NCBI GenBank assembly: GCA_020845495.1
Contig: JADLFM010000152.1
Coordinates: forward strand, 7,501-71,500
DNA length: 64,000 nucleotides
Direction: 5' to 3'
Origin: Chloroflexota bacterium
GTDB taxonomy: Bacteria; Chloroflexota; UBA6077; JACCZL01
The notes beneath the pieces were generated by a model. The model ran no database searches. It saw nothing but the letters and a program-made list of their open reading frames with translations, and was not told the DNA's origin. The position numbers and the translations under genes were made by a program. This document shows positions 1 through 8,593 of this stretch, one piece after another. Within the stretch, counting starts at the first letter, position 1; the number at the start of each line of letters is the position of its first letter.

Positions 1-1
1 C

Positions 2-343
2 TCGTGTATGCTCGAGGTGCTGGGACAAGACTTCGTGCGAACCGCCCGCGCGAAGGGGCTCCAGGAGTGGACCGTCCTCGCAAGCCATGCCCTTCGAGCC
101 GCGCTCTTGCCCATCGTCACGGTCATCGGTCTCGAGATGGGGACACTCCTCAACGGCTCGGTGGTCGTGGAGAGCGTCTTCGCCTGGCCAGGGGTTGGCC
201 GGACCCTGGTAACAGGGCTGGAGCAGCGGGACATCCCGGTCGTCGAAGCGGGGGTGTTGCTCGTCGCGATCCTGTACATCGGTATCAACCTCATTGTGGA
301 CCTCCTGTACGCCTTCCTCGATCCACGGGTGCGCTACCGATGA
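2..343 (+). CDS. ABC transporter permease, DppB/OppB type (3' end only)
   Basis: The window opens inside this gene; 113 codons remain before the TGA. The visible part is the C-terminal half of a dipeptide/oligopeptide permease: an EAA-type cytoplasmic loop (ARAKGLQEWTVLASHALRAA) that contacts the ATPase, then membrane segments ending in the family's typical FLDPRVRYR terminus. Its last codons overlap the start of the next permease (ATGA), the usual arrangement for the two inner-membrane permeases of one importer. The substrate (peptide, nickel or another small solute) cannot be told from this fragment. The binding protein and the N-terminal half would lie before position 1. Confidence 0.9.
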   Translation, partial: SCMLEVLGQDFVRTARAKGLQEWTVLASHALRAALLPIVTVIGLEMGTLLNGSVVVESVFAWPGVGRTLVTGLEQRDIPVVEAGVLLVAILYIGINLIVDLLYAFLDPRVRYR

Positions 344-1248
344 CATCTGCCGTGTCACCTGTTGCCGTCGCCGATGCCTCCAGACGTCGGCCGGGCGCTG
401 GCGGCCTGCTTCAGACAGTACGCCGCCATCAGACGGTCCTGCCGGCGGTGGTGCTGCTCGGCCTGATGGTCACCATCGCGACTTTCGCCAATGTGCTCAG
501 CCCGACCGACCCGCGCGCCGGCGCGCTCGATGCACGGCTCGTGCCGCCGTTCACAAGCTGGCAGTACCTCCTTGGGACCGATCCGATCGGCCGGGACGTA
601 CTCTCGCGGATCATCTACGGAGCGCGCGTATCGTTGACGGTAGGCGTGCTATCGGTCGCGGCGGCGCTCGTCGTCGGAAGCGCGCTGGGATTGATCGCGG
701 GGTATCGGGGCGGCTGGACCGATACGCTTCTCATGCGGCTTGCCGACGTGCAGTTGAGCTTTCCCTCATTCCTGCTCGCGATCACGCTGATGGCGGTCCT
801 GGGCGCCGGGCTCACCAGCGTCGTCCTGGCGCTGAGTATCGGCGGGTGGGTCCGCTATGCGCGGGTCATGCGGAGTACCGTTCTGCCGCTCCGGGAGGTC
901 GAATACGTTCACTCGGCTCGCGCCATCGGCGGAAGTGGCGTTCGCATCCTGCTCCGCCACATCCTGCCCAATGCCGTCACGCCTGTCATCGTGGTAGCGA
1001 CCCTGTCGCTCGGCGCGAACATTATTACCGAGTCGAGCCTGAGTTTCCTGGGGCTCGGCGTCGACCCCCAGACCCCAAGTTGGGGCAGCATGCTGGCCGA
1101 GGGACGCCCCTACCTCGCGAGCGCGTGGTGGGTGGCCGCTTTTCCGGGCCTTGCTATCAGCCTGACCGTACTCGCGGTGAATCTGGTCGGCGACTGGCTC
1201 CGTGACCAGCTAGACCCGCGCCTGCGTGGCGGTCGCGGGAAGACGTAG
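340..1248 (+). CDS. ABC transporter permease, DppC/OppC type
   Basis: A 302-residue inner-membrane permease, full length for the DppC family. The ATG at 340 overlaps the upstream permease stop by four bases, so translation is probably coupled. After an N-terminal cytoplasmic stretch and first membrane helix come the LLGTDPIGRDVLSRIIYGARVSL segment typical of DppC proteins, the EAA loop (ARAIGGSGVRILLRHILPN) and the C-terminal DQLDPRLRG tail. With its partner it would form the channel of a peptide-type importer. No ATPase or binding-protein gene follows, so those should be upstream of the window. The substrate is unknown. Confidence 0.93.
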   Translation: MTSAVSPVAVADASRRRPGAGGLLQTVRRHQTVLPAVVLLGLMVTIATFANVLSPTDPRAGALDARLVPPFTSWQYLLGTDPIGRDVLSRIIYGARVSLTVGVLSVAAALVVGSALGLIAGYRGGWTDTLLMRLADVQLSFPSFLLAITLMAVLGAGLTSVVLALSIGGWVRYARVMRSTVLPLREVEYVHSARAIGGSGVRILLRHILPNAVTPVIVVATLSLGANIITESSLSFLGLGVDPQTPSWGSMLAEGRPYLASAWWVAAFPGLAISLTVLAVNLVGDWLRDQLDPRLRGGRGKT

Positions 1249-1361
1249 CCTCCGCCGCGCTCTCTGCGCCCATGCCTGCCCCGCCCTTCGCCATCGGCGG
1301 CCGGGCAACGTACCCTCCTGTCGAGCCGGCGCTTCAGACGGCGAACCGGCCGGCGCGTCCG

Positions 1362-2663
1362 TCACACGACGTAGTAGCCGTTCACGATCGCGTCGTGCCA
1401 CAGGCTGGCGACGGCCGGGCCGATCCCGCGCGGCAGCCCCTCCTCCGGTTTCATGTAGCCATGGACACCCGCTCCGAACTGGACCAGCCGCGCCTTCGGC
1501 GCCGGCTGCATGGCCGCGGCCTCCGGTAGGACCGTGCCGAGATAGCGCGCGGCGGTGTGATCCCGGCTCCCACGCGTAATGCTATACAGCAGCGGCGGCA
1601 CCGGCTTGACGCCCGGCCCGCGTAGCTCGGTTGGGTACCCTCGGTACCGTTCCACGAGCGCCTCGGTCTCCTGTGGGCCAAGCTTCAAGCGCTGCGCAGC
1701 GGCGCGCGCTGCTGATTCCAGCACGTCGTACGCGGCGAACTGCACGACGTGCTCGGCCTTGATGTTCGGCGCCGGCTTGCGCAGCTCCCAGGCCGCCAGA
1801 ACGTCTTCCATGAGCCACGCCAGACGTTTGATGCCTTCTGGCCCAGCCTCCGGGCCGGCATAACGAGCGATGTCTCGCCAGGTCCGGACCGTGATCCAGT
1901 TGAACGGGTACGGCCAGGTCTGATCGAGCATCTTGCTCATGATCCGACCGAACGGCGTACTCTCCAGGCCGATCAAACCGGCGATGTTGTCGACACGCTG
2001 GAGCAGCATATGGGCGAACGGTCCGCCTGTTGAGTGGCCGTGGGCGTACACGGAGAACGTGTCGGAAGGAAAGTTTCGCCGGCAGGTCTCGATCATCCCT
2101 TCCTCGAACGCAGCGGGCCAGGCAGCCATCCGGTCGTAGAACTCGGTGCCCGCGTGCGCTTCGAGGAAGATGAGCGTGCCGTACTTCGCACGGAAGACCG
2201 GATCCGAGCGGTCTTCGACGAGCCGGTACTGCTCCGGGCCGATCCGTTGCTCGCGGGTCCAGAGGGGGACGCGTGCCGTGCCATCGGGCTCGATGGTGTC
2301 GCCGGGCCAGTCGCGGCTCGGGTCGTTCAGGTAGAGGTGGCCGGGGTGCGACATCGTGGCGACTTTCCAGCCGAGCTTGCTGGCCAGTAAGAGCGCCAGT
2401 GGCTCCATCGCTCGGTGATCGCCGCCACCGCCGTGCAAGAGGAACGCGCCGATTCGTCGCCCGTCCGCGCCAGTCGGCACGGCATCTGGATCCGTCGGCT
2501 CGTAGACCTTGCCGCCGATGTCCCAGTCGAGGCCAAGGACACGGATACGAAAGACCTCCTCGCGTACGTCGATGGGGATATCAGGTCGGCTCAGAACGTC
2601 GTTCGAGGTAGCGACGATAGCGTCGCGAGCGAGCTCAGCCGGCGGCTCCCAGGTCGTGGGCAT
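1362..2663 (-). CDS. Large alpha/beta hydrolase (tandem paralogue 1)
   Basis: A 433-residue alpha/beta-hydrolase-fold protein. An HGGGG oxyanion-hole motif (FLLHGGGGDHR) is followed by the nucleophile elbow GHSTGG carrying the probable catalytic serine, and a late HGY segment probably carries the histidine. The ATG at 2663 is preferred because GGAGGAAC lies five bases upstream; an in-frame start 42 bases further upstream lacks one. The protein is clearly homologous to the next gene (2888-4201), with the same HGGGGDHR, MTYPGHLYL/MSHPGHLYL, DWPGDTIEPDG and GHSTGGPF blocks, so the pair arose by tandem duplication. No signal peptide is visible. The substrate is unknown; an esterase or C-C hydrolase role is plausible. 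Confidence 0.85.
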   Translation of the reverse strand: MPTTWEPPAELARDAIVATSNDVLSRPDIPIDVREEVFRIRVLGLDWDIGGKVYEPTDPDAVPTGADGRRIGAFLLHGGGGDHRAMEPLALLLASKLGWKVATMSHPGHLYLNDPSRDWPGDTIEPDGTARVPLWTREQRIGPEQYRLVEDRSDPVFRAKYGTLIFLEAHAGTEFYDRMAAWPAAFEEGMIETCRRNFPSDTFSVYAHGHSTGGPFAHMLLQRVDNIAGLIGLESTPFGRIMSKMLDQTWPYPFNWITVRTWRDIARYAGPEAGPEGIKRLAWLMEDVLAAWELRKPAPNIKAEHVVQFAAYDVLESAARAAAQRLKLGPQETEALVERYRGYPTELRGPGVKPVPPLLYSITRGSRDHTAARYLGTVLPEAAAMQPAPKARLVQFGAGVHGYMKPEEGLPRGIGPAVASLWHDAIVNGYYVV

Positions 2664-2804
2664 AGTTCCTCCAGGTGCGGGCTTAGAGCGGCCCGCGTAC
2701 GTCAACGTCTGGCCGGGTGCGGCGCGTGCCTGGCGCCTGCGGCTCCTGTTCTGTACCTGGCGTCGCCAGTCTCACCCCTCGGCCTCCCGCGGCAGCATGG
2801 AGGG

Positions 2805-2824
2805 CTCTCCTGCATGCAGGAGAG
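2805..2824. repeat. Perfect 20-bp palindrome between the two hydrolase genes
   Basis: CTCTCCTGCATGCAGGAGAG reads identically on both strands. It lies 142 bases upstream of the start of the 1362-2663 gene and 64 bases past the stop of the 2888-4201 gene, both on the minus strand. There is no T-run, so a Rho-independent terminator is less likely than an operator or a processing hairpin. Confidence 0.6.
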
Positions 2825-2887
2825 AAGCGTCACCAAGCGGCAGACAGGCAGGCTCTGGCATGACTTCGATTGGTGCGCAAGTTGTCA

Positions 2888-4201
2888 TCACGGGAGGAAG
2901 TAACCAGCGCTTATCGCCTCATCCCAGAGAGCAGCGACAGCCGGCAATACTCCGTTTGGCAGATCGTCCTCGGCCTTCTCGTACCCATGGACGCCGGCCT
3001 GGAAGACCACCAGATTCGCCCGCGGCTTCCGTTCGAGCCATTCGTAGGTCGGGAGGATGACGTTGGTATAGCGGTCGACGGTGTGGTCTCGGCTCCCGCC
3101 GGCGATGCCGTAGAGCAGCGGTGGCAGGGGCTGCGCCGCGGGATCCGTCAACGGCGCCGGGTAGCTCTGGAAGCGGCGGACGAGGGCGTCCGTCTCGTCG
3201 GCGGACAGGTCGAGACGCCGGGCAACTGCACGTGCTGCCATGCCGAGCTGCTCGACGTTGCCGTAAGTAATCAGGTACTCGGCCTTGAACTGGGGCTGCT
3301 TCCGCGAGCGTTCCCAGGCGTCAAAGACGTCCTCCATAAGCCAGGGCAGCTTCCAGGCGCCGTCTGGGCCGGCTTCGGAGCCGACGTACTTCGCGATGTG
3401 TCGCCAGGTCCGAATCGTCAAGTCCGTGAACGGGAAATCCCAGGACATACCGAGCATCCGGCTGTAGATCTCGCCGAAGGGGCTGCTCTCCATGCCGATC
3501 AGACCCGCCACGTTCTCGACGCGCTGGAGCAACATGTGCACGAACGGTCCGCCCGTCGAGTGGCCGTGGGCGTAGATCGAGAACTGCTCGGGCGGGAAGT
3601 ACCGCTGGCACACCGCGGTCATCGCGTCCTCGAATGCACCCGGCCAGGCGGCCATCCGATCGAAAAAGGGCGTGCCCGGTTTCGCGCGCAGGAAGAAGAG
3701 GGTGCCCCACTTCGCGCGCTTGGCCTGGTCTGAACGATCCTGGATCAGTTCGTACTGGTCTGGCGTAAAGCGCTCGCCGCGCAGCCAGACCGGCGTACGG
3801 ACGGAGCCATCGGGCTCGATCGTGTCGCCCGGCCAGTCGTGGCTCGGGTCGTCCAGGTACAGGTGACCGGGGTAGGTCATACAGGCCACGGTGTACCCGA
3901 AACGGCGAGCCAGAAAGCGGGCCATCGGCACCTTTGAACGGTGGTCTCCGCCGCCGCCATGCAACAAGAACACCCCGATCCGGCGGCCGTCCGGTCCAAC
4001 GGCGGCATCCTCCGCTGCGGGCGCCACGACGACGCACCCGACGTCCCAGTCAAGTCCAAGCGCCTGGATACGGAAGAGATCCTCCCGCTCCTCGATCGTG
4101 CGCTCCGGTCGAGCCAACACACTGCGCGAAGCTGCGACGATCTCATCGCGCGAGACCTGTGATGGCGGACTCCATGAGCGGGCGGACGTCAGTGGCATCA
4201 T
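2888..4201 (-). CDS. Large alpha/beta hydrolase (tandem paralogue 2)
   Basis: A 437-residue paralogue of the neighbouring hydrolase. It carries HGGGG (FLLHGGGGDHRSK), DWPGDTIEPDG, the nucleophile elbow GHSTGGPF and a C-terminal GVHGYEK block where the catalytic histidine is expected. The double ATG at 4201/4198 is preceded by GAGAGG, which fixes the start; the longer upstream reading frame is Pro/Arg-rich and looks non-coding. It is probably cytoplasmic, as no signal peptide is seen. It may be co-transcribed with 1362-2663, about 220 bases downstream, although a perfect palindrome separates them. The substrate is unknown. Confidence 0.85.
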   Translation of the reverse strand: MMPLTSARSWSPPSQVSRDEIVAASRSVLARPERTIEEREDLFRIQALGLDWDVGCVVVAPAAEDAAVGPDGRRIGVFLLHGGGGDHRSKVPMARFLARRFGYTVACMTYPGHLYLDDPSHDWPGDTIEPDGSVRTPVWLRGERFTPDQYELIQDRSDQAKRAKWGTLFFLRAKPGTPFFDRMAAWPGAFEDAMTAVCQRYFPPEQFSIYAHGHSTGGPFVHMLLQRVENVAGLIGMESSPFGEIYSRMLGMSWDFPFTDLTIRTWRHIAKYVGSEAGPDGAWKLPWLMEDVFDAWERSRKQPQFKAEYLITYGNVEQLGMAARAVARRLDLSADETDALVRRFQSYPAPLTDPAAQPLPPLLYGIAGGSRDHTVDRYTNVILPTYEWLERKPRANLVVFQAGVHGYEKAEDDLPNGVLPAVAALWDEAISAGYFLP

Positions 4202-4434
4202 GAAACCTCTCGGCCAGAATGTGGCGGACGGATCGATTCGAGTCGGTGGGAACGGACCGCATCCCCAGCCGTGCGGCCAGCGGGTGTGTCCACGCCCGGC
4301 AGGGGCAGGGTGTGGGTGAGGCGACGCATCGGCTGCGCATCGGCATCGCCCCGCCGCTGGCGTACTATCATCGGCTGCCACTCCCCCCGCCGAGGCATAG
4401 CTCGACGAGGACGTGGCAGCCCGGAGGTGACGGT

Positions 4435-5274
4435 ATGCCGCACGCGCAGATCGACGGACTTCGCCTGTACTACGAAACCCACGGCACGGGGGAGCCCTTC
4501 CTCTTCCTGGCCGGCACCGGTTCGTCGAGCGAGTACCTGAAGGTGTTCACGGTCGACCGGTTCGCCGCGCATTTCCAGGTCATCCTGTTCGATTACCGGG
4601 GCACCGGCCGCAGTGACAAGCCAGACGCGCCCTACTCGACGCGGCTGTTCGCGGCCGACGCGGTGGGCGTTCTGGAGCACCTCGGCATCGATCGGGCGCA
4701 CGTGGGAGGCCGTTCGATGGGTGGGCGGGTGGCCCAGTGGGTCGCGTTGGACCATCCGTATCGCGTCGGGGGGCTGGTGTTGTCGAGCACCGGGCCGGGA
4801 AGCTGGGAGAGTCACGGCGAGCGGTTCGAGCCGCTGCGCGGCGTTCCGTACCGACAGGCGCTCGAGATGATCGAGTTGGGATACGAGCGGTACATGGAAA
4901 AGCATCGCGCGAGCGAGTTCATGTTTACGCCAGCCTTTGTTGCCGAGCACCCGGAGGTGGTCCAACAATTCGCGGCAACCTCCGACCGCTACCCGACGCC
5001 GCTGAACACGTACCTGCGGCACGTCATCGCGCGGCAATGCCACGAGACGCGGGATCTGCTTCACCGCATCCAGGCGCCGACGCTGGTAATCGACGGCCGC
5101 GACGACCAAGTCGTCGCCGGGACCGGGAACCATGTGGAGTCGTCCCGAGAACTGGCACGTCTGATCCCCGGCGCTGAGCTTCGGCTGGTGCCGGGGGCGC
5201 ACAACTACCTGATGGAGCACCCGGAGAATCATCAAGTCATCATCGACTTCCTCCTGCGCCATCCCATCCGCTGA
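4435..5274 (+). CDS. Alpha/beta hydrolase (haloperoxidase/3-oxoadipate enol-lactonase-like)
   Basis: A 279-residue single-domain alpha/beta hydrolase. The order is standard: LFLAGTGSSSEY (oxyanion region), FDYRGTGRSDKP, the nucleophile elbow GRSMGG, an IDGRDDQVV acid-residue block and a C-terminal HNYLMEHPE with the catalytic histidine. ATG at 4435 follows GGAGGTGA at ideal spacing. It is divergent from the two large hydrolases upstream and much smaller, so it is a separate subfamily. The family includes enol-lactonases, haloperoxidases and esterases, and the sequence alone does not choose among them. Confidence 0.87.
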   Translation: MPHAQIDGLRLYYETHGTGEPFLFLAGTGSSSEYLKVFTVDRFAAHFQVILFDYRGTGRSDKPDAPYSTRLFAADAVGVLEHLGIDRAHVGGRSMGGRVAQWVALDHPYRVGGLVLSSTGPGSWESHGERFEPLRGVPYRQALEMIELGYERYMEKHRASEFMFTPAFVAEHPEVVQQFAATSDRYPTPLNTYLRHVIARQCHETRDLLHRIQAPTLVIDGRDDQVVAGTGNHVESSRELARLIPGAELRLVPGAHNYLMEHPENHQVIIDFLLRHPIR

Positions 5275-5350
5275 GCCAGCCCTGTTGAGGCAACGCTGAG
5301 GCCGATGGTGGCGAGTCCAGAACTGGACGTGGCCGGTATTGTGGCGCGAG

Positions 5351-5370
5351 TGTATTCTTCATGCAATCCG
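5351..5370 (+). promoter_or_regulatory. Candidate operator, CATGCAATCCG box
   Basis: TGTATTCTTCATGCAATCCG, 76 bases before the cupin gene start, shares the block CATGCAATCyG and an AT-rich left half with sites at 10840-10859 and 13530-13549. Only the right half-site of the ATTGCATGCAAT palindrome is intact here, making this the weakest of the three copies. Confidence 0.35.
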
Positions 5371-5446
5371 GCCGGCAGGGGTCGAGCCGGGCTCCGCGCG
5401 CACTACAGGGCCAATCTCGTGGAATGGCCGTCCCAGGGAGTGTGAT

Positions 5447-6589
5447 ATGCAGGTTTCCGTCTCCGAGCGTTGGTGGCCAACGACCGGCATCCGAGCGCTC
5501 GAGATGCTCGAGCGAGGCGCCGATCTGTCGGCCGGCGAGCGCGCCGAGGCCGAGCGCGAGCGCGCCGCCCGGGCCCTCCGCGAAGCATCAGCGCCGTTCG
5601 TGCGGCGCGAGCAGATGACGCTCGCGAAGTCGTCGCACCGTGGTGTCTGGATCGCCGAGGTCGTCTCGCCGGCGCTCGGCCTCGACACTCACATGCTGAA
5701 CGCCGAGATCCACCATCTCCCGCCGGGCGTCCGTACCGACAAGCAGCGCCATGCCGACCAGTTGATGCACGTGTTGACCGGCTCCGGGCACTCCGTCATC
5801 GAGGGCGAGCGGATCGATTGGGAGCCGGGCGACTCGATCCACATCAAGCCCGGCTTCTGGTACCAGCACGTCAACACCAGCTCTGAGCCAGCGAACTTCC
5901 TGGTCGGAAGCGCCAATCGCCTGCTCGAGCACATGATGCCGCACCCGCTCGTCTACAAGGGCGACAGCTTCAGCGACGTCTCGGACGACTTCAAGCCGGA
6001 GCATCCGTTCGGGCTGGGGCCGCAGGAGATCGTGCCGGTCAGCAATGAGAAGTGGAACAGCTCCGTCCATGTCGGACGAAAGGCGCGCCAGGAAGCGTTA
6101 CGGAAGCAACTCGACGAGTCCCGCACCATCACCAGGTGGAACGAGGCGAAGATCGAGCGCTCGCACCACAAGGGTGACTTCAAGGTCGCGCTGATCGACC
6201 CGGTCCTCGGCTACGACTGCCGGCTCGTGACGATGGCGATTCACCAGATGCCGCCCGCCAGCTACACCGAGACCCACAAGCACGAAGAGGCGATCGTCTA
6301 CATCCGAACTGGCAGCGGCTACAGCATCATCGACGGCGAGCGCTACGACTGGAAGGCCGGCGACTGCATGCACATCCAGCCGGGGTCCTGGCACCAGCAT
6401 TTCAACACCGACCCGGAGCGGGTCAGCCAGCACATCGCGATCTTGCCGACGCCGCTCCTGATCTACCTCGCCAGCTTCCCCGGCTTCGAGGTCGTCGAGG
6501 ACGTGGATGCGCCGCCGGTTCCCGAGAACTACGAGCCGAAGCTCCCCTGGGAGTTCGACTACTCGGTGCCCTGGCCGAAGAAGCCGTAA
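5447..6589 (+). CDS. Two-domain cupin protein (bicupin)
   Basis: A 380-residue protein with two cupin domains, roughly residues 75-170 and 245-340. Each has the histidine-rich first cupin motif and the G(D)xxHIxPGxWxxH second motif: WEPGDSIHIKPGFWYQH in the first, WKAGDCMHIQPGSWHQH in the second. Metal binding is therefore likely in both halves, as in gentisate dioxygenase and oxalate decarboxylase relatives. ATG at 5447 follows GGGAG; the upstream extension of the frame lacks coding character. The internal duplication is visible by eye (HRGVWIAEVVSPALG against HKGDFKVALIDPVLG). The reaction is unknown; an aromatic-ring dioxygenase or sugar/acid isomerase would fit the catabolic neighbourhood. 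Confidence 0.85.
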   Translation: MQVSVSERWWPTTGIRALEMLERGADLSAGERAEAERERAARALREASAPFVRREQMTLAKSSHRGVWIAEVVSPALGLDTHMLNAEIHHLPPGVRTDKQRHADQLMHVLTGSGHSVIEGERIDWEPGDSIHIKPGFWYQHVNTSSEPANFLVGSANRLLEHMMPHPLVYKGDSFSDVSDDFKPEHPFGLGPQEIVPVSNEKWNSSVHVGRKARQEALRKQLDESRTITRWNEAKIERSHHKGDFKVALIDPVLGYDCRLVTMAIHQMPPASYTETHKHEEAIVYIRTGSGYSIIDGERYDWKAGDCMHIQPGSWHQHFNTDPERVSQHIAILPTPLLIYLASFPGFEVVEDVDAPPVPENYEPKLPWEFDYSVPWPKKP

Positions 6590-6724
6590 GCGAGTAGCGG
6601 CGAGCCGTCAGCCATCAGTCTCACGCGATCGGCAGTCTGGGCCGGACGTCCGGACCTCCCCTGACCACTGGGAACCGATCGCTCACAACTGACTGCTCGC
6701 CGCGCCTCACGGGGAGCGTATGGA

Positions 6725-8131
6725 GTGACTGACGAGGCTGCGACGGGGCGGCTGGCGGCATTTCGCTACCGGTCCTTCACCCTCTTCTGGATCGGGCTGG
6801 CCGTCTCGTATACCGGTGTCCGGGCCACCCTCGCAGCAAATCTCTGGCTCCTCCTCGACCTGACCAACTCGGCATGGCAGGTCGGCGCAGTCGGGCTCGC
6901 CGACGCCGTGGCCATCATCCTGCTCACGCCGCTCGGCGGGGTGCTGGCCGACCGGCTGGAGCGGCGAACACTGCTCCAGATGAGCCAGACGTTCGCCGCT
7001 GTTGTCTCGTTGAGCATGTGCGGGCTGACGGCGACCGGGCTCGTCCAACCCTGGCACGTCTACGTCGCGGTCGCCCTCTCGTCGGCGGCCGTCACGTTCG
7101 ATCTTCCCGTGCGCCAGGCTATGGTTCCCGCGCTGGTACCCCGCGCTGCCCTCGTATCCGCGCTCACACTGGCTGCGCCGGTCCTCAATATCGCAGGGCT
7201 GGTCGGACCGGCCGTGGCCGGATTGGTCATCGCCTCGCCGGGTGGCACGGCTGCCGTCTATCTCGTCGATGCGCTCGCCCACCTGTTCCTCGTCGTCACG
7301 CTCACCTCGGTCCGGCTTCGGCCGACCGAGCGCGTCGCGAACGTCCGGCAGGGGCTGTTCTCGAGCTTCACCGAGGGCATTCGCTTCGTCGCACGGCAGC
7401 CGGTTCTCTGGCAGCTCATGGCGCTCGACTTCGTGACGGTGCTGTTCGCCGCATACCGGGCACTGCTGCCGGTCATCGCCCGCGACATCCTCGACGCCGG
7501 CGCGACCGGCTACGGCTTACTCGCCTCGTCCGTCTCGGTCGGATCGATCCTGGGCGGCGCGGCGATGATCCGGCTCGGCTGGGCCTCGACCTCGAGACGC
7601 CTGATCCTCACCACGACCACCTGCTACGCGCTGGTGGCGATGCTGCTCGGGCAGATGACGCTCTTCCCGCTTGCGCTGCTTACGACCGGCCTGCTCGGCT
7701 TTCTCGACGCCGCCAGCTTCACGATCCGGAACACACTCGTGCAAGTGGAGACGCCGGACGGTTTGCGTGGGCGGGTCGGCGCTGTCGGGTTCATGGCCGC
7801 TCGGAGCGGCCCGGCCATGGGCCAGACGCTGATGGGCGGCCTGGCGACCCTGCTCGGCGTGCCGAGCGCACTCGTACTCGGGGGCTGCGTGCCACTCCTG
7901 CTGGTCGGCGGGCTGGCGGTGTTTAGCCGCACCCTCCGCGAGTACCGCGGCTCGACGGCCGTCGGCACAGTTGAAGGGGGTATGGCCGCCCCAGGAAACC
8001 TCGCCGGCGGCACTCCGGTTAAGCCCGGCAGCACGCTGGCCGGCCCGATAGCGGAAGGGGCTGCTACCGAAGGGGATACCAGCGAAGGGAGCGTCGCTGC
8101 CGGAGAGGGCGTCATCGCCGAGGGCGCCTAG
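6725..8131 (+). CDS. MFS transporter, EntS-like exporter
   Basis: A 468-residue major facilitator protein with about twelve hydrophobic segments. The loop GGVLADRLERR between helices 2 and 3 matches the MFS signature, and the overall pattern resembles EntS/MFS_3 enterobactin-type exporters. GTG at 6725 is the likely start, with GGGGAG upstream. The last 60 residues are a soluble, low-complexity Gly/Ala/Glu tail with loose repeats (AEGAATEGDTSEGSVAAGEG) not normally present in the family. The gene converges on the Ubl operon (8293-10705); about 160 bases separate the stops. The substrate is unknown; export of a small hydrophobic compound is the usual role. Confidence 0.88.
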   Translation: MTDEAATGRLAAFRYRSFTLFWIGLAVSYTGVRATLAANLWLLLDLTNSAWQVGAVGLADAVAIILLTPLGGVLADRLERRTLLQMSQTFAAVVSLSMCGLTATGLVQPWHVYVAVALSSAAVTFDLPVRQAMVPALVPRAALVSALTLAAPVLNIAGLVGPAVAGLVIASPGGTAAVYLVDALAHLFLVVTLTSVRLRPTERVANVRQGLFSSFTEGIRFVARQPVLWQLMALDFVTVLFAAYRALLPVIARDILDAGATGYGLLASSVSVGSILGGAAMIRLGWASTSRRLILTTTTCYALVAMLLGQMTLFPLALLTTGLLGFLDAASFTIRNTLVQVETPDGLRGRVGAVGFMAARSGPAMGQTLMGGLATLLGVPSALVLGGCVPLLLVGGLAVFSRTLREYRGSTAVGTVEGGMAAPGNLAGGTPVKPGSTLAGPIAEGAATEGDTSEGSVAAGEGVIAEGA

Positions 8132-8292
8132 ACCAACCGTGGGCGCGCCGACGCCGAGAGCAGGACGGCTGGCAGCCACAGTCTGGCCTACGCCGACGCG
8201 CCCCGTCCGATCCTGTCAGCCGCTCTCCGCCCCTCCTCGAACACCCTTCATGAGCCGCTCGCTCCAGTCGCCTCCCTCGTCACCTGCGCCAC

Positions 8293-8538
8293 TCACCACT
8301 CGCCCCGCCCGCCCTTGATCCGGGGGATCAGCGTCACCACGTCGCCATCACGGAGGGGTGTGGCCGCGTCGGCCGACGAACCGTTCACCCGGATGTCGAG
8401 GCCGGACGTACCCGCCAGGCCGACCCCGTCGAGCGCCGAGCCGACCGTCAGGCCGGGCGCGCCGACATGGGTCAGCACTCGCCGGCCAAGCTGAAGCACG
8501 CGCACACGAACCTGTCCATCGGCGGCGTCAATCGACAC
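8293..8538 (-). CDS. Ubiquitin-like (ThiS/MoaD-fold) modifier protein
   Basis: An 81-residue beta-grasp protein, the last gene of the E2-JAMM-E1-Ubl operon. The C-terminal part (IRVNGSSADAATPLRDGDVVTLIPRIKGG) matches ThiS/MoaD/prokaryotic ubiquitin-like proteins, ending in a diglycine at residues 76-77. Four residues (RGEW) follow the diglycine, so a peptidase would have to expose it before the E1 could adenylate it, and a JAMM peptidase is encoded in the same operon. GTG at 8538 is preferred over GTG at 8553 because GGGAGGGA sits just upstream of the former. It could also act as a sulfur carrier, but the E2-like partner argues for protein conjugation. Confidence 0.82.
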   Translation of the reverse strand: MSIDAADGQVRVRVLQLGRRVLTHVGAPGLTVGSALDGVGLAGTSGLDIRVNGSSADAATPLRDGDVVTLIPRIKGGRGEW

Positions 8539-8593
8539 GGTTCCCTCCCTCACTCAGGCACTCAGGCCACAATCGCCCACGTTCGAACCACGG

